A stretch of DNA of 64,000 nucleotides from JAGVSR01 sp963786675. Its GTDB lineage: Bacteria > Pseudomonadota > Alphaproteobacteria > Rhizobiales > Hyphomicrobiaceae. A model generated the notes under the pieces. That model worked only from the letters and a program-made list of their open reading frames with translations. It searched no databases and was not told where the DNA came from. The position numbers were made by a program, and so were the translations under genes. Below, in pieces: positions 49,015 through 57,150 of the stretch; within the stretch, counting starts at the first letter, position 1, and every line of letters begins with the position of its first letter. Location: the NCBI GenBank assembly GCA_963786675.1, contig CAWAZY010000004.1, forward strand, positions 310,001 through 374,000, read 5' to 3'.

Positions 49015-49039
49015 GGAATATCGGTGTGGGCGGCGCGTT
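49015..49039 (+). promoter_or_regulatory. Candidate ECF-type promoter upstream of the sigma factor gene
   Basis: GGAAT at 49015-49019 and CGTT at 49036-49039 are 16 bases apart, near the general-stress EcfG pattern (GGAAC-N16/17-CGTT). It ends about 30 bases before the sigma GTG and could mark autoregulation. Confidence 0.4.
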
Positions 49040-49071
49040 CTTTCTGTGAAGCGCCGCGGAGAGGGCATTCC

Positions 49072-49614
49072 GTGACGGAAGATATAAGAGCCCGGATGAT
49101 CGAATTTCTGCCCCGTTTGCGGAGGTTCGCGTTCGTGCTCACGAGAAACATGGATACGGCAGACGATCTCGTTCAGGACACCTGCGAGAGAGCACTCGCA
49201 CGCCTGGACCAGTGGGAACCTGGGACAAAGCTCGAGAGTTGGATGTACAGGATCGCACAAAATATCTGGCTAGACCGCAAGCGGGCCGAGAAAGTCCGCG
49301 GTCACGCCCTGGATATCGATGAAGCCGTCGGTGTCGAGGGTGAAGATGGCCGGACGGTCACCGAAAGCCGGCTGACGCTGGCCACGGTCGGCGAAGGCAT
49401 TGATCGGCTGCCGCCCGACCAGCAGGTCCTGATCGCCATGGTTTGCGTCGATGGCCTTTCCTACAAGGAGGCCGCGTCGATCCTGGGGGTCCCAATCGGC
49501 ACTGTGATGAGCCGGCTTTCGCGAGCCCGGCAGGCCCTCTACCAGCATCTCGCCAGCGAAAGCAGCCCCCTCACCCCCCAGCTTCAGGAGCGCCTCCATG
49601 GTTCACGTTCCTGA
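49072..49614 (+). CDS. ECF-family RNA polymerase sigma factor
   Basis: 180 residues from a GTG with GGAGAGG upstream. Region 2 is LPRLRRFAFVLTRNMDTADD then LVQDTCERALARLDQW and SWMYRIAQNIWLDRKRA. Region 4 is LPPDQQVLIAMVCVDGLSYK then EAASILGVPIGTVMSRLSRA. The sequence is closest in feel to the EcfG-like or small alphaproteobacterial ECF groups. The stop overlaps the anti-sigma start by 17 bases, so the two are a coupled pair. Target promoters are unknown apart from a possible site before its own gene. Confidence 0.9.
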   Translation: MTEDIRARMIEFLPRLRRFAFVLTRNMDTADDLVQDTCERALARLDQWEPGTKLESWMYRIAQNIWLDRKRAEKVRGHALDIDEAVGVEGEDGRTVTESRLTLATVGEGIDRLPPDQQVLIAMVCVDGLSYKEAASILGVPIGTVMSRLSRARQALYQHLASESSPLTPQLQERLHGSRS

Positions 49615-50446
49615 CGACATCCTGATGGCCTATGTCGACAACGAGTTGTCGGCCGAAGAGCGCACATGGCTGGAAGCTCAGCTGGTGAACGATGTCGGCC
49701 TGCGCCGCCGCCTGGAACCGTTTCTGGTGACGCGCCAGCCGCTGCAGGTCATCTTCGATGCGCCCTTGCATGCTCCGGTCCCCGACCGGCTGATCTCCGC
49801 CGTACTTTCGGCTGGAACAGTCGCACAGGCCGGCGCCAAGAAATCCCTCGGATCGCGCATAGCCGGGTCTGGAGTGTCGTCCGCCAGTGGATGGCTGGAC
49901 GCTCTATTCCCTTCGGGTCGCGGCTGGCAGCCGGCCTATGGCTACGCGGCCGTGCTTCTTGTTGGACTCGGCGCTGGCTGGCTGTCGTCGAACCTCACGG
50001 GACAGGACGATGACAACGCCAATCTCATGCGCCTTGAGCGCGGTGGTTTTGTTGCATCGGGCCGTTTGCTCGACGCGCTAGACCGCGCCCCGTCCGGGTC
50101 CGGAGCGCTGGAGGAAGGCGCGGTACGACCGGTGCTGACGCTGCGGAGCGACAAGGGACAGCTGTGCCGTCAATACGAGATCGTGGCGCCCAATCGCCGG
50201 GGGCCGATGGGCCTCGCGTGCCGGGACGCTCAAGGGGATTGGCGGGTCAACGCTTTCGCAGGCGACGGCGGTTCGGACGGCGGCACGGCCATGGAGGCCA
50301 GCCACGGCGAAGCAGGCGCGGTCTTACCACCCGCCTTGTCACAGACGCTCAAGGACTTGAAGGGCTTCGACACACTTTCTGAAGCCGAGGAACAATACCT
50401 GTTGGAGAAGGGTTGGCAGGCAGCTCCGAAGGGGGGCGGCTCGTAG
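49598..50446 (+). CDS. Membrane anti-sigma factor
   Basis: 282 residues. The cytoplasmic N-terminus MVHVPDDILMAYVDNELSAE has the fold opening of anti-sigma domains (D-x-L-x-A-Y-x-D-x-E-L), without the zinc-binding HxxxCxxC. One membrane helix is at AYGYAAVLLVGLGAGWL. The roughly 145-residue extracytoplasmic part has two cysteines (QLCRQYE, LACRDAQGDW) and is probably the sensory portion. Start follows AGGAG inside the sigma gene. It should hold the sigma factor at the membrane until a signal arrives; the signal is unknown. Confidence 0.83.
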   Translation: MVHVPDDILMAYVDNELSAEERTWLEAQLVNDVGLRRRLEPFLVTRQPLQVIFDAPLHAPVPDRLISAVLSAGTVAQAGAKKSLGSRIAGSGVSSASGWLDALFPSGRGWQPAYGYAAVLLVGLGAGWLSSNLTGQDDDNANLMRLERGGFVASGRLLDALDRAPSGSGALEEGAVRPVLTLRSDKGQLCRQYEIVAPNRRGPMGLACRDAQGDWRVNAFAGDGGSDGGTAMEASHGEAGAVLPPALSQTLKDLKGFDTLSEAEEQYLLEKGWQAAPKGGGS

Positions 50447-50584
50447 ACACCCGTCATCGACGGCAGACTTTGACAGGTTCCGGGCTCACGCCCGTCAAAT
50501 TAAGGAAACTCCCTGAGACGGACCGTCTCGCGTTTTCGATCCGCCCCGAAAGGAGACCGGGATCGGTCCGTTGAACAGGAGACC

Positions 50585-50638
50585 TGGTGCCAGCCCAGCC
50601 GACGCTTCCCCGCACGGGCCGAGGCTGGGCCGGCACCA
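50585..50638. other. Strong inverted repeat, possible structured RNA
   Basis: TGGTGCC-a-GCCCAGCC pairs with GGCTGGGC-c-GGCACCA, a 15-base-pair stem with one mismatch and a loop of about 22 bases. No T run follows. It lies 140 bases after the anti-sigma stop with no gene immediately behind it, so it might be a small RNA element or a transcript end stabiliser. Confidence 0.4.
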
Positions 50639-50983
50639 AACGGAGGATGGCCTAACCGCCCTCCTGGCTATCCTCCCGATGCGAGGTCCGTTCTGCACTG
50701 ATCCCGGAAGCCCCCGCTGCCGGTTCGGATTGCGGACGGACCTCAATTCGTTTGCGGAGGCGCCCGGCCACGATTCATCAGGCCAGCCGCACTGGCGGCT
50801 GACATCACCGATCGCTCACTTCGACAAATTTGCTAGATGTCCAGCTGATCGCCGACGCGACATCTATCGCGCACGGCTCCGCTTCCGGCCAAACACCGCA
50901 TATGGCCCAAAAGCCATGCGGCCATGCCATCCAATTCGCTCAGCTGCTCAATTGGTTCAATTCAACGGGCGCGCCCGCGGAAA

Positions 50984-51076
50984 TCAGAACGCGTTGAGGA
51001 GAACGAATAACCCGACGCCTACAGCCGGCCCCAACATGGACGCCAGCACCAGTATGACAAACGACTTGCCTGCCAT
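50984..51076 (-). CDS. Candidate 30-residue single-pass membrane peptide
   Basis: MAGKSFVILVLASMLGPAVG followed by VGLFVLLNAF is one continuous hydrophobic helix with a short positively charged start, the pattern of bacterial small membrane proteins. GGGG lies about ten bases before the ATG. It is far too short for similarity to be decisive and could be chance, but it is the most protein-like frame in this gap. Confidence 0.35.
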   Translation of the reverse strand: MAGKSFVILVLASMLGPAVGVGLFVLLNAF

Positions 51077-51374
51077 GATACGCTACCCCGCACTTTCCAC
51101 CGGCCCTTCACCGGTTACGCGTCTCCTGCCTGAACCCCCTCAGACCGAAAACAAGAACGCTCGCTGTGTGTCCACGCCCAGTCGCACAGCGGGCTTGACA
51201 TAAGTGTACACACCCTACGCAGCTTTGGATCGCTCTAATCACACTACTGACATAATGTGATCTCGCGTTGGCGAACGTGATTGCCGCAGTGCACAATTTG
51301 TAGCAGGATAGGCACTCAAGGCATTGATGCCAATCATTTAAAACAGGCGTCAATTTCAACCATCTTGCCTGAAA

Positions 51375-54300
51375 TCATCGCACATCGAACAGTTTCAGCT
51401 GTTTTTCGTCCTGCCCTTTGGTCTCGTGCGCGAGCTGTTCGATGCGATCGAACGGCACCTGCTCGGCCTCGATGAGGGACCGCTGCGCCTTCATCGAGCG
51501 GACCAAACCTTCCTGCACGAGATGGAATTCACCCACCGTCTGATGTGGGAGGACAGCCGCCGGATCGAGCCCGCTTTCGCTCTGGAACGCGGCCTTGAGC
51601 TTGCGCAACGCAGTGTCCTCGCGCACGCGGCCAATGAACCAGCTCGTGATCTGATCGCGGCTCTTGTAGTCGAGGTCGCCGGGTGACTGCGTGGCCAGCA
51701 TGAGACCCAAACCCGCGGAGCGCGCGCGCTTCAACAAGCTCTGCAGCGGTTCGGCCGTCGCCGGCTTGGCGTTGGCGGGAATGTACAGATCCGCCTCGTC
51801 GAACATGACCACGGCCTGCAATTCATCGTTCGGATTGCGCTGACAGAAGCGCAGGGCCTCCGACAGGAACTGGGACACCCAGAACAGGATGTTCTCGTTG
51901 TCGCCCAGGAAGCCGGTGTAGATGATCGACAGACGCGTGCGCCCATCGCGCGCGAACGGACCAAGCCCGAGCAGGCTTTCCATGCGCAGGCTCTCGCCAC
52001 CGCCTTCGAACAGCGCCGAGTTGCGGTGCCGCAAGCTGTCGAGCTGGGCCACGAGATCGCGCCGGATCTTGCCCGACGGGTCCATGCGCTGCGTGAGGTC
52101 CGTCAATTCCGGATCTTCGTCTTCGAGCAGCGCGATGAGATCAGCGAGCGTGACTTCGCGGCTGTAGCGCGAACCCAAGATCCGCAGTGCAACCGACAAC
52201 GTGCCGGATTGCTTCTGATGCGTCGCGGAGTTCTTCAGATGCAGCATTTCGCCAAGTGCCGCCGACGACAGGTTGGCCAGCAGCTGCTGCTCATGCTCGG
52301 GCAATTCGTTGATGCCGTTCGGCAGAAGCGTGATCGAGATCGGCCGCCCAGATGCGCGGCCCGGCGTGTAGACGGCCACATCGATGGCGTCAGCGAGTTT
52401 CTCGCGCTCGCCGCGCCGCTCGGTGAACTCGTCGTCGTTGGCCCGCCAGACGTCCGGGTTGGCATAAGAGCAGAGGTCGCCCTTGCGGTCGATGAGAACG
52501 GCCGGGATGCCCTTCAACAACAATTGCTCGATCAAGCACAGCGCGAGTGTCGTCTTGCCCGAACCCGAGCCGCCGAGCACGGCCGCGTGCCGCTTGAGTA
52601 CATCCTTGTTGAGCGTGATCGGCTTGTTGCGGCCGCCGTTCTCGCGGCCTGCCAGAATGCTCTCTCCCGAGCTTCCATTCTCGTCGAGGATGACTGACAG
52701 CGGCAGTTCGTCGTCGTTCGCCGGTAAGGGCTCGGCTGTCGCCGTCGCTCCAAGCGGAGGCCCACGGCTGCGCTGGCGCCGCCATTTCCTGACCGCCAGC
52801 AGCCGTTGCAATGATGGTGGCGTCTGCGGCCGGCACGGAACCAGCGGCAGCGGGCGCCACGTCGTCCTTCGCGGCACGCGGCAGGCTGCGGCCCAGGAGG
52901 TCGAGGCGCAAAAGCTGGATCACCACGAGTATGCTCGACAGCAACCGGGCATCCTCGAACCATCCGGTGAACCCAGGATCGTGACGATGATGCGCGTGGA
53001 ACTCGCGGATCGTCATGATGCGTTCCCAATCCGGGATCGGCACGATGATCTGACGGCCGCCGCTTTCGCGGAACTTGCGCATGGCCTGCGCCGTCTGGTT
53101 TTTGCCGTTGGGCGGGAAATCGGAGGCGCGCAGCATGAAGCAGGCCTTGCCCGACATCGCCGACAGCACCTTATCGAGCTGCCGCTTCAGGCCGCCGCCC
53201 TGCGTCTTGCTATTGCACAGGAACACGCGCGCCTCGGCGGCATGACCGGTCTTCTTGTGGCGGATGACGAGATCCATGGCGGGGAGATCGTCGGCGAGAT
53301 CCAGACGGTTGGTCGCGACGACAACATCGCCCTGCCATTCGTCCTTGGCCAGCATGAGGCCAGCGGACAGAACGTCCAGAAGCTCGTGATCGTCGGATGG
53401 AATTTCGGCTTCGGAAGCATTCTGGAAGCGATCCCAGATATCGCGATAATTGACGCTCGCGCCGGATTGGCGTGCGCCCGCCTGATCGCCATCGCCAAAA
53501 ATTCCGCCGAGCACGGACGCCAGTGTTGATGCCCAGCTGCCGCCGTCTTCCGCTGGCGTCTCCGGCTCATCGCCGCCCACCTTCTCGCGCAGGCGCGATT
53601 GGGCATGCTCGAGCAAGCGGCGTGTCGACAGGCCGCCAAACTCCTCGAAGAACTCCGGACCGAAAAACTGCGTCGGGTCGGGATAGGCCAGCGAGCCGGC
53701 GTTGCTGTCGGATTCGTGCTGCAGCCGCTTGGAAATGATCAAGCGCGCTTCTTCCGGCGTGCGGCTCTCCAAGAGCGCCACCGGTCCGGCCTTTTCGACG
53801 CGATCGATGTAGGATTGCGGCAGCGCCCCGCGCACCTGACCGTAAAAATCGTCGAGGCACGAAATGATGATGACGGCGTTGGACAGCCGGTTGGCGACCT
53901 GGATGAGATCGCGCACCGCCTTCTGGAAACGCTCTTCCGCATCGTCGAAGAAGCGCAGATCCTCGACCTGATCGATGGCGAACACGAGGGCCGCCTTGTC
54001 GACGGTCCAGATCAGCTTCCCAATCGACGTGATGATCTCGAAGGCGCGATCCTCGCCCGTATTGGGATCGAGCGCGGCCACTGCCTGTTGCGCCAGCGCG
54101 GTCAACTGACGGCCATTGAGGTATTGGCGAATGCGCTGATCGATGCGCGGGTCGCGCCGCTCAAGATACAGGAGCGCGCGGACGATGTTGATATCGAGCT
54201 CTTCGCTGGCGAGTTTGGGCGAGGCAACGATGTCGTCAGCCAATCGCAGGACAAGCCGGGCCAGATCGTCCTCGTCGAGGGCGGCATCGCGCAACTCGGC

Positions 54301-54777
54301 CAGATCCTTGGCCGGCAGAACATCCGCGTCAGACACGAGACGCCGCGTGAGGCGCGTCAGCGCGCTCTCGCCCGGCTCATCGGGGTCATAGGATTTTTCA
54401 AGCGAATGGATGAGCCGGCGCAGGTAGTAGTCCGCGTAGTTGGAAATGTCCGGCGTCATCTGCGCGTAGCCGAAATACGATTGTCCGGCGCGGTGCGATG
54501 CCGTCCTGAGGGCGCGCAGCAAATGCGTCTTGCCCGCTCCGGACTGGCCATGAAACAGCAGGATTCGCGCCTGGTTGACGCCGCCCTTGCCCGACACGAC
54601 CGCGCGCAGCGTCTCGTCGAAACGCGCACGCGCCTTCACATGCACTTCGCCGACATCGACGGGATCGGCCCGCCAGATATCGTCCTCCCATGTAATCGAA
54701 TGCTCGAAGGCGTGCGCCAGCTCATCGGCGGCCCACGTCTTACTGGCGTCCTCTACCTTCAAACCCGTCTTACCCAT
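51375..54777 (-). CDS. Double ATPase: N-terminal AAA module plus C-terminal HerA-like ATPase, one frameshift
   Basis: About 1,134 residues when read across a break near 52765. Residues about 50-420 form an ORC/STAND-like AAA module: Walker A LLFHGQSGAGKTHLLRAL (about 73-90) and Walker B ALVFAIDQVEDLRFF (about 263-277), with an arginine-rich sensor region. A middle part follows (DLVIRHKKTGHAAEARVFLC). The C-terminal half has NKDVLKRHAAVLGGSGSGKT (Walker A), VVMFDEADLYIPANA (Walker B) and DQITSWFIGRVREDTALRKL, as in HerA/FtsK-type DNA translocases. It ends DEKQLKLFDVR, where QLKLF resembles the beta-clamp motif. It lies 25 bases after its partner gene. No nuclease (NurA, SIR2, DUF4297) is adjacent. 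Confidence 0.8.
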
Positions 54778-54802
54778 TTTCCAACGCGGGAAACCCGCCC
54801 TT

Positions 54803-55984
54803 TCAATCGTCCGCGCGCACGTAATGCCAGATCGTGTTGCGGTCCGGCGTCGCCGACCGCTCGATCTCCTGCCGCAGGTCCTTATTCCTCAAATCCGCAT
54901 TCGCGAGCACGATCGCGCCTCGGCGATGTGCTTCGGTGAGCATGCATTTGAACTCGATTTCCGACAGACCCCAGATCTCGTGTTCGACGCGCACGGCGTC
55001 CCAAACCTGCGAGATGAAAGCCTTGCGGTTCCCGGCCCAGCCTTGAGCGGACAGGCTTGCGGCGCGCCGCACCGCTTCGGCGAAATCGGTGAGTCCCGGC
55101 CGCGGCGGCGGTCCCTTGGCTACGGGTACGGCATCGTTGTCGGCCTTGCCGACGATGCGGACCGCCGGCTTCGAGGGCGCGGGATCGGGAACCGGCGCCT
55201 GCGCAGCCCTATTGTCCGGACCGGATTTCGCGACGTTTGGAGATTTGGGTTGCGCCTCTACCAGCCCTGAGACCAGCCGGCGCAACAACGCCAACCGCAC
55301 GGCGTCCACATCGGTCTGTGGCGACCCGGCCGCATCGGCGGCGAGATAGGCGATGAGCTTTGCATCAGAGGGAAATTCGCGCGGCACGCGCGCCAACTGC
55401 CCGGCCAGCGTCCGCGCCGCCTTGGACGGCAAGCCGGCACCCTTCGAAAAACCCGCCTTGATCTTGTTGCCGAAGGCCCGCTCCAGCGCCACAAGTGCCA
55501 GCTGGGCCCGCAACTTGGCGTCGGGCAGGTTCTTCTTGCCCTTCAGTCCGTAGGTCTTCTGCAGGATCTGGGTCCGCAGTCCCTCGGGACGGGCCAGCGC
55601 CTTTTTGCGCGCCAGCGGCTCACCGGTCAGCCCTAAGGCCTTGGCCACGAGCGCGACGTCGCGCACCACGTCCCAGGCCGGGTCATCGCCCGCCCAATCC
55701 ATGAAGCGCGCCGCGCGGGCCTTGCCTTCGGCGGTGGCGGTCAGACGGTTGCGCAGCTCGGATGCCGCGCCTTCGACCTCCAGGAGGTGACAAGCCGCAT
55801 CGATAGCGGCGCGGGCTTCGGCTGGAGAAAACTTGCTGTTGAGGAGCGGGGCCAGATCGCGGACGAGTTCAGCGCGCGTGACCCCGCCCGCACAGGCGAT
55901 GCGCGACAGCACAAGCTGGTCGATGGGTCCGGCGGCAGTGTCGCGCGCGCCGTCCTGCAGCGCCTGACCGGCACGTGCGGGCAT
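54803..55984 (-). CDS. Winged-helix-like partner of the double ATPase, unknown family
   Basis: 393 residues. The N-terminal part (IDQLVLSRIACAGGVTRAEL then a helix-rich stretch to LEVEGAASELRNRLTATAEG) looks like a winged helix. The middle is helical and basic, and a low-complexity Pro/Ala linker follows. The C-terminal roughly 80 residues (NRKAFISQVWDAVRVEHEIW, FKCMLTEAHRRGAIVLANAD, then ERSATPDRNTIWHYVRADD) resemble a winged-helix module I recall from uncharacterised proteins encoded beside ATPases; I cannot name it. AGGGAGG precedes the ATG chosen. It is the first gene of a two-gene operon with the AAA-HerA protein, spaced 25 bases, so a joint function is very likely. Confidence 0.72.
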   Translation of the reverse strand: MPARAGQALQDGARDTAAGPIDQLVLSRIACAGGVTRAELVRDLAPLLNSKFSPAEARAAIDAACHLLEVEGAASELRNRLTATAEGKARAARFMDWAGDDPAWDVVRDVALVAKALGLTGEPLARKKALARPEGLRTQILQKTYGLKGKKNLPDAKLRAQLALVALERAFGNKIKAGFSKGAGLPSKAARTLAGQLARVPREFPSDAKLIAYLAADAAGSPQTDVDAVRLALLRRLVSGLVEAQPKSPNVAKSGPDNRAAQAPVPDPAPSKPAVRIVGKADNDAVPVAKGPPPRPGLTDFAEAVRRAASLSAQGWAGNRKAFISQVWDAVRVEHEIWGLSEIEFKCMLTEAHRRGAIVLANADLRNKDLRQEIERSATPDRNTIWHYVRADD

Positions 55985-56397
55985 GGGTTGGGCCTCCCTC
56001 ATGCTGTCCGGACGCGCGAATCACCGGCCATTGAATTGGAACTCTGCGAGAGAAATGAACCAGTTGGAAGGGGTGGCGGACGTTCCTCCCGTGGAGCACG
56101 CTTCGCCTGCGTCCCCCTGGCCACGCCGGGACTGAACCTGCCCAGGCCAAATGCGGCGCAAACTGTCGGCATTTCGCCCCAGACGCGCCCCAATCACGTC
56201 ACCTTCGATAAGCAAAATATCTTTATCGCGCCGAGGGATAGACGCGCATGACCGTGCGGACGCTGGCTGGACTGGGGACACGGGATGATCCGTGGACGCT
56301 GGACCTGTTGGCGGCCTGTTTACCATTAACGGCGAGTTAACGGGTCTCTGCGATGGTTGGACGGTGTACCGCGCGTCTTCTGGCGGGAGTGAATGGA
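55985..56397. other. Divergent gap between the ATPase module and the CAP lipoprotein
   Basis: No gene supported. It contains CGATAA...TTATCG at 56206-56228 and a CtrA-like site listed separately. Confidence 0.5.
56326..56341 (+). promoter_or_regulatory. CtrA-type site (TTAA-N7-TTAA)
   Basis: TTAACGGCGAGTTAAC matches the full alphaproteobacterial CtrA consensus with the correct seven-base spacing and lies about 57 bases before the CAP lipoprotein start. Confidence 0.5.
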
Positions 56398-57057
56398 ATG
56401 TATCGCGTCGCCCTCTCGGTGGGTGCAGCCGTCTTGCTTACGGCTTGCAGCCTCAACTCTACTGATATCTCATCCGGTTATAACGCCTCGCCCGGCAGTA
56501 CCGGTGCCGTGGCCAAGCGCTCGTCTCCGAGTGTCGCCCTCGGCGGCGATCCGGCGGCTGTCCGCTCGGGCAATGTGCAGACCGCCAGCCTCGATCGCGC
56601 GCCGAAGGGCACCTATGAGCGCCCGCAAAAGGGTGTTCTTTCCGATCGCGATTATACCTCGACCCATCTCGACCCGGAATTTGCCCGCGACGTCATCAAT
56701 CAATACCGTCGCGACAACAAGCTGAAGCCGCTGAAGCTCAATGCCGAGCTTACGGAGGCGGCAAAAGCCCATTCGCGCGATCTGTCGAAATGGGATCGCA
56801 TCTCGCACTACGGGTCCGACGGCTCCAATCCGTGGGACCGCGTCAAGCGCACCGGCTACAAGGCGCGGCTGGCGGCTGAGAACGTGGGCACGGGACAGAT
56901 CGACTTCAACGAAGTGATGCGCGGCTGGAAAGACAGCCCCGGTCATAACAAGAACCTGCTGCTGAGGGACGCCACCGAAATGGGCCTCGCCCTCGTCCAG
57001 GATCCCAAGACGGAATTCAAATCATTCTGGACACTGGTGCTTGCATCGCCGATGTAG
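56398..57057 (+). CDS. CAP-superfamily (SCP-like) lipoprotein
   Basis: 219 residues. The lipobox LLTAC (MYRVALSVGAAVLLTAC) predicts lipid attachment at the cysteine. The CAP domain covers the C-terminal half: ARDVINQYRRDNKLKPLKLN, ELTEAAKAHSRDLSKWDRIS, SHYGSDGSNPWDRVKRTGYK, ENVGTG and WKDSPGHNKNLLLRDATEMG. The histidines and glutamate of the CAP cavity are in place. Bacterial CAP proteins are little understood; some bind lipids or act at the cell wall. GGGAG about ten bases upstream supports this ATG. A CtrA-like site precedes it and a strong terminator follows. Confidence 0.85.
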   Translation: MYRVALSVGAAVLLTACSLNSTDISSGYNASPGSTGAVAKRSSPSVALGGDPAAVRSGNVQTASLDRAPKGTYERPQKGVLSDRDYTSTHLDPEFARDVINQYRRDNKLKPLKLNAELTEAAKAHSRDLSKWDRISHYGSDGSNPWDRVKRTGYKARLAAENVGTGQIDFNEVMRGWKDSPGHNKNLLLRDATEMGLALVQDPKTEFKSFWTLVLASPM

Positions 57058-57089
57058 ACCGCGCGCGTTGAAATGAACGATGACGCTGA

Positions 57090-57112
57090 GGCCGGGCTTG
57101 TCCCGGCCTTTT
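57090..57112 (+). terminator. Rho-independent terminator of the CAP lipoprotein gene
   Basis: GGCCGGG-cttgt-CCCGGCC followed by TTTT, about 30 bases after the stop codon. Confidence 0.88.
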
Positions 57113-57150
57113 CATGTCGTGTCCAATGGCGTGAATGCTTTTGGCGCGCC

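Larger units (their letters stand above)
50447..51374. other. Long gap after the anti-sigma gene
   Basis: Over 900 bases with no convincing conventional gene. It holds a 15-base palindrome GAGACGG-A-CCGTCTC at 50515-50529, the hairpin at 50585-50638 and one candidate 30-residue membrane peptide gene, both listed separately. A 210-codon plus-strand frame crossing it is low-complexity and does not look like a real protein. Confidence 0.5.

Noticed and set aside
50571..51203. 210-codon plus-strand frame in the long gap after the anti-sigma gene
   Set aside because: Low-complexity composition, no domain-like pattern, and it covers the inverted repeat; likely chance in GC-rich DNA.
51108..51359. 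83-codon minus-strand frame with clustered cysteines
   Set aside because: The cysteine spacing fits no known cluster, there is no ribosome site, and the region is compositionally odd; not supported.
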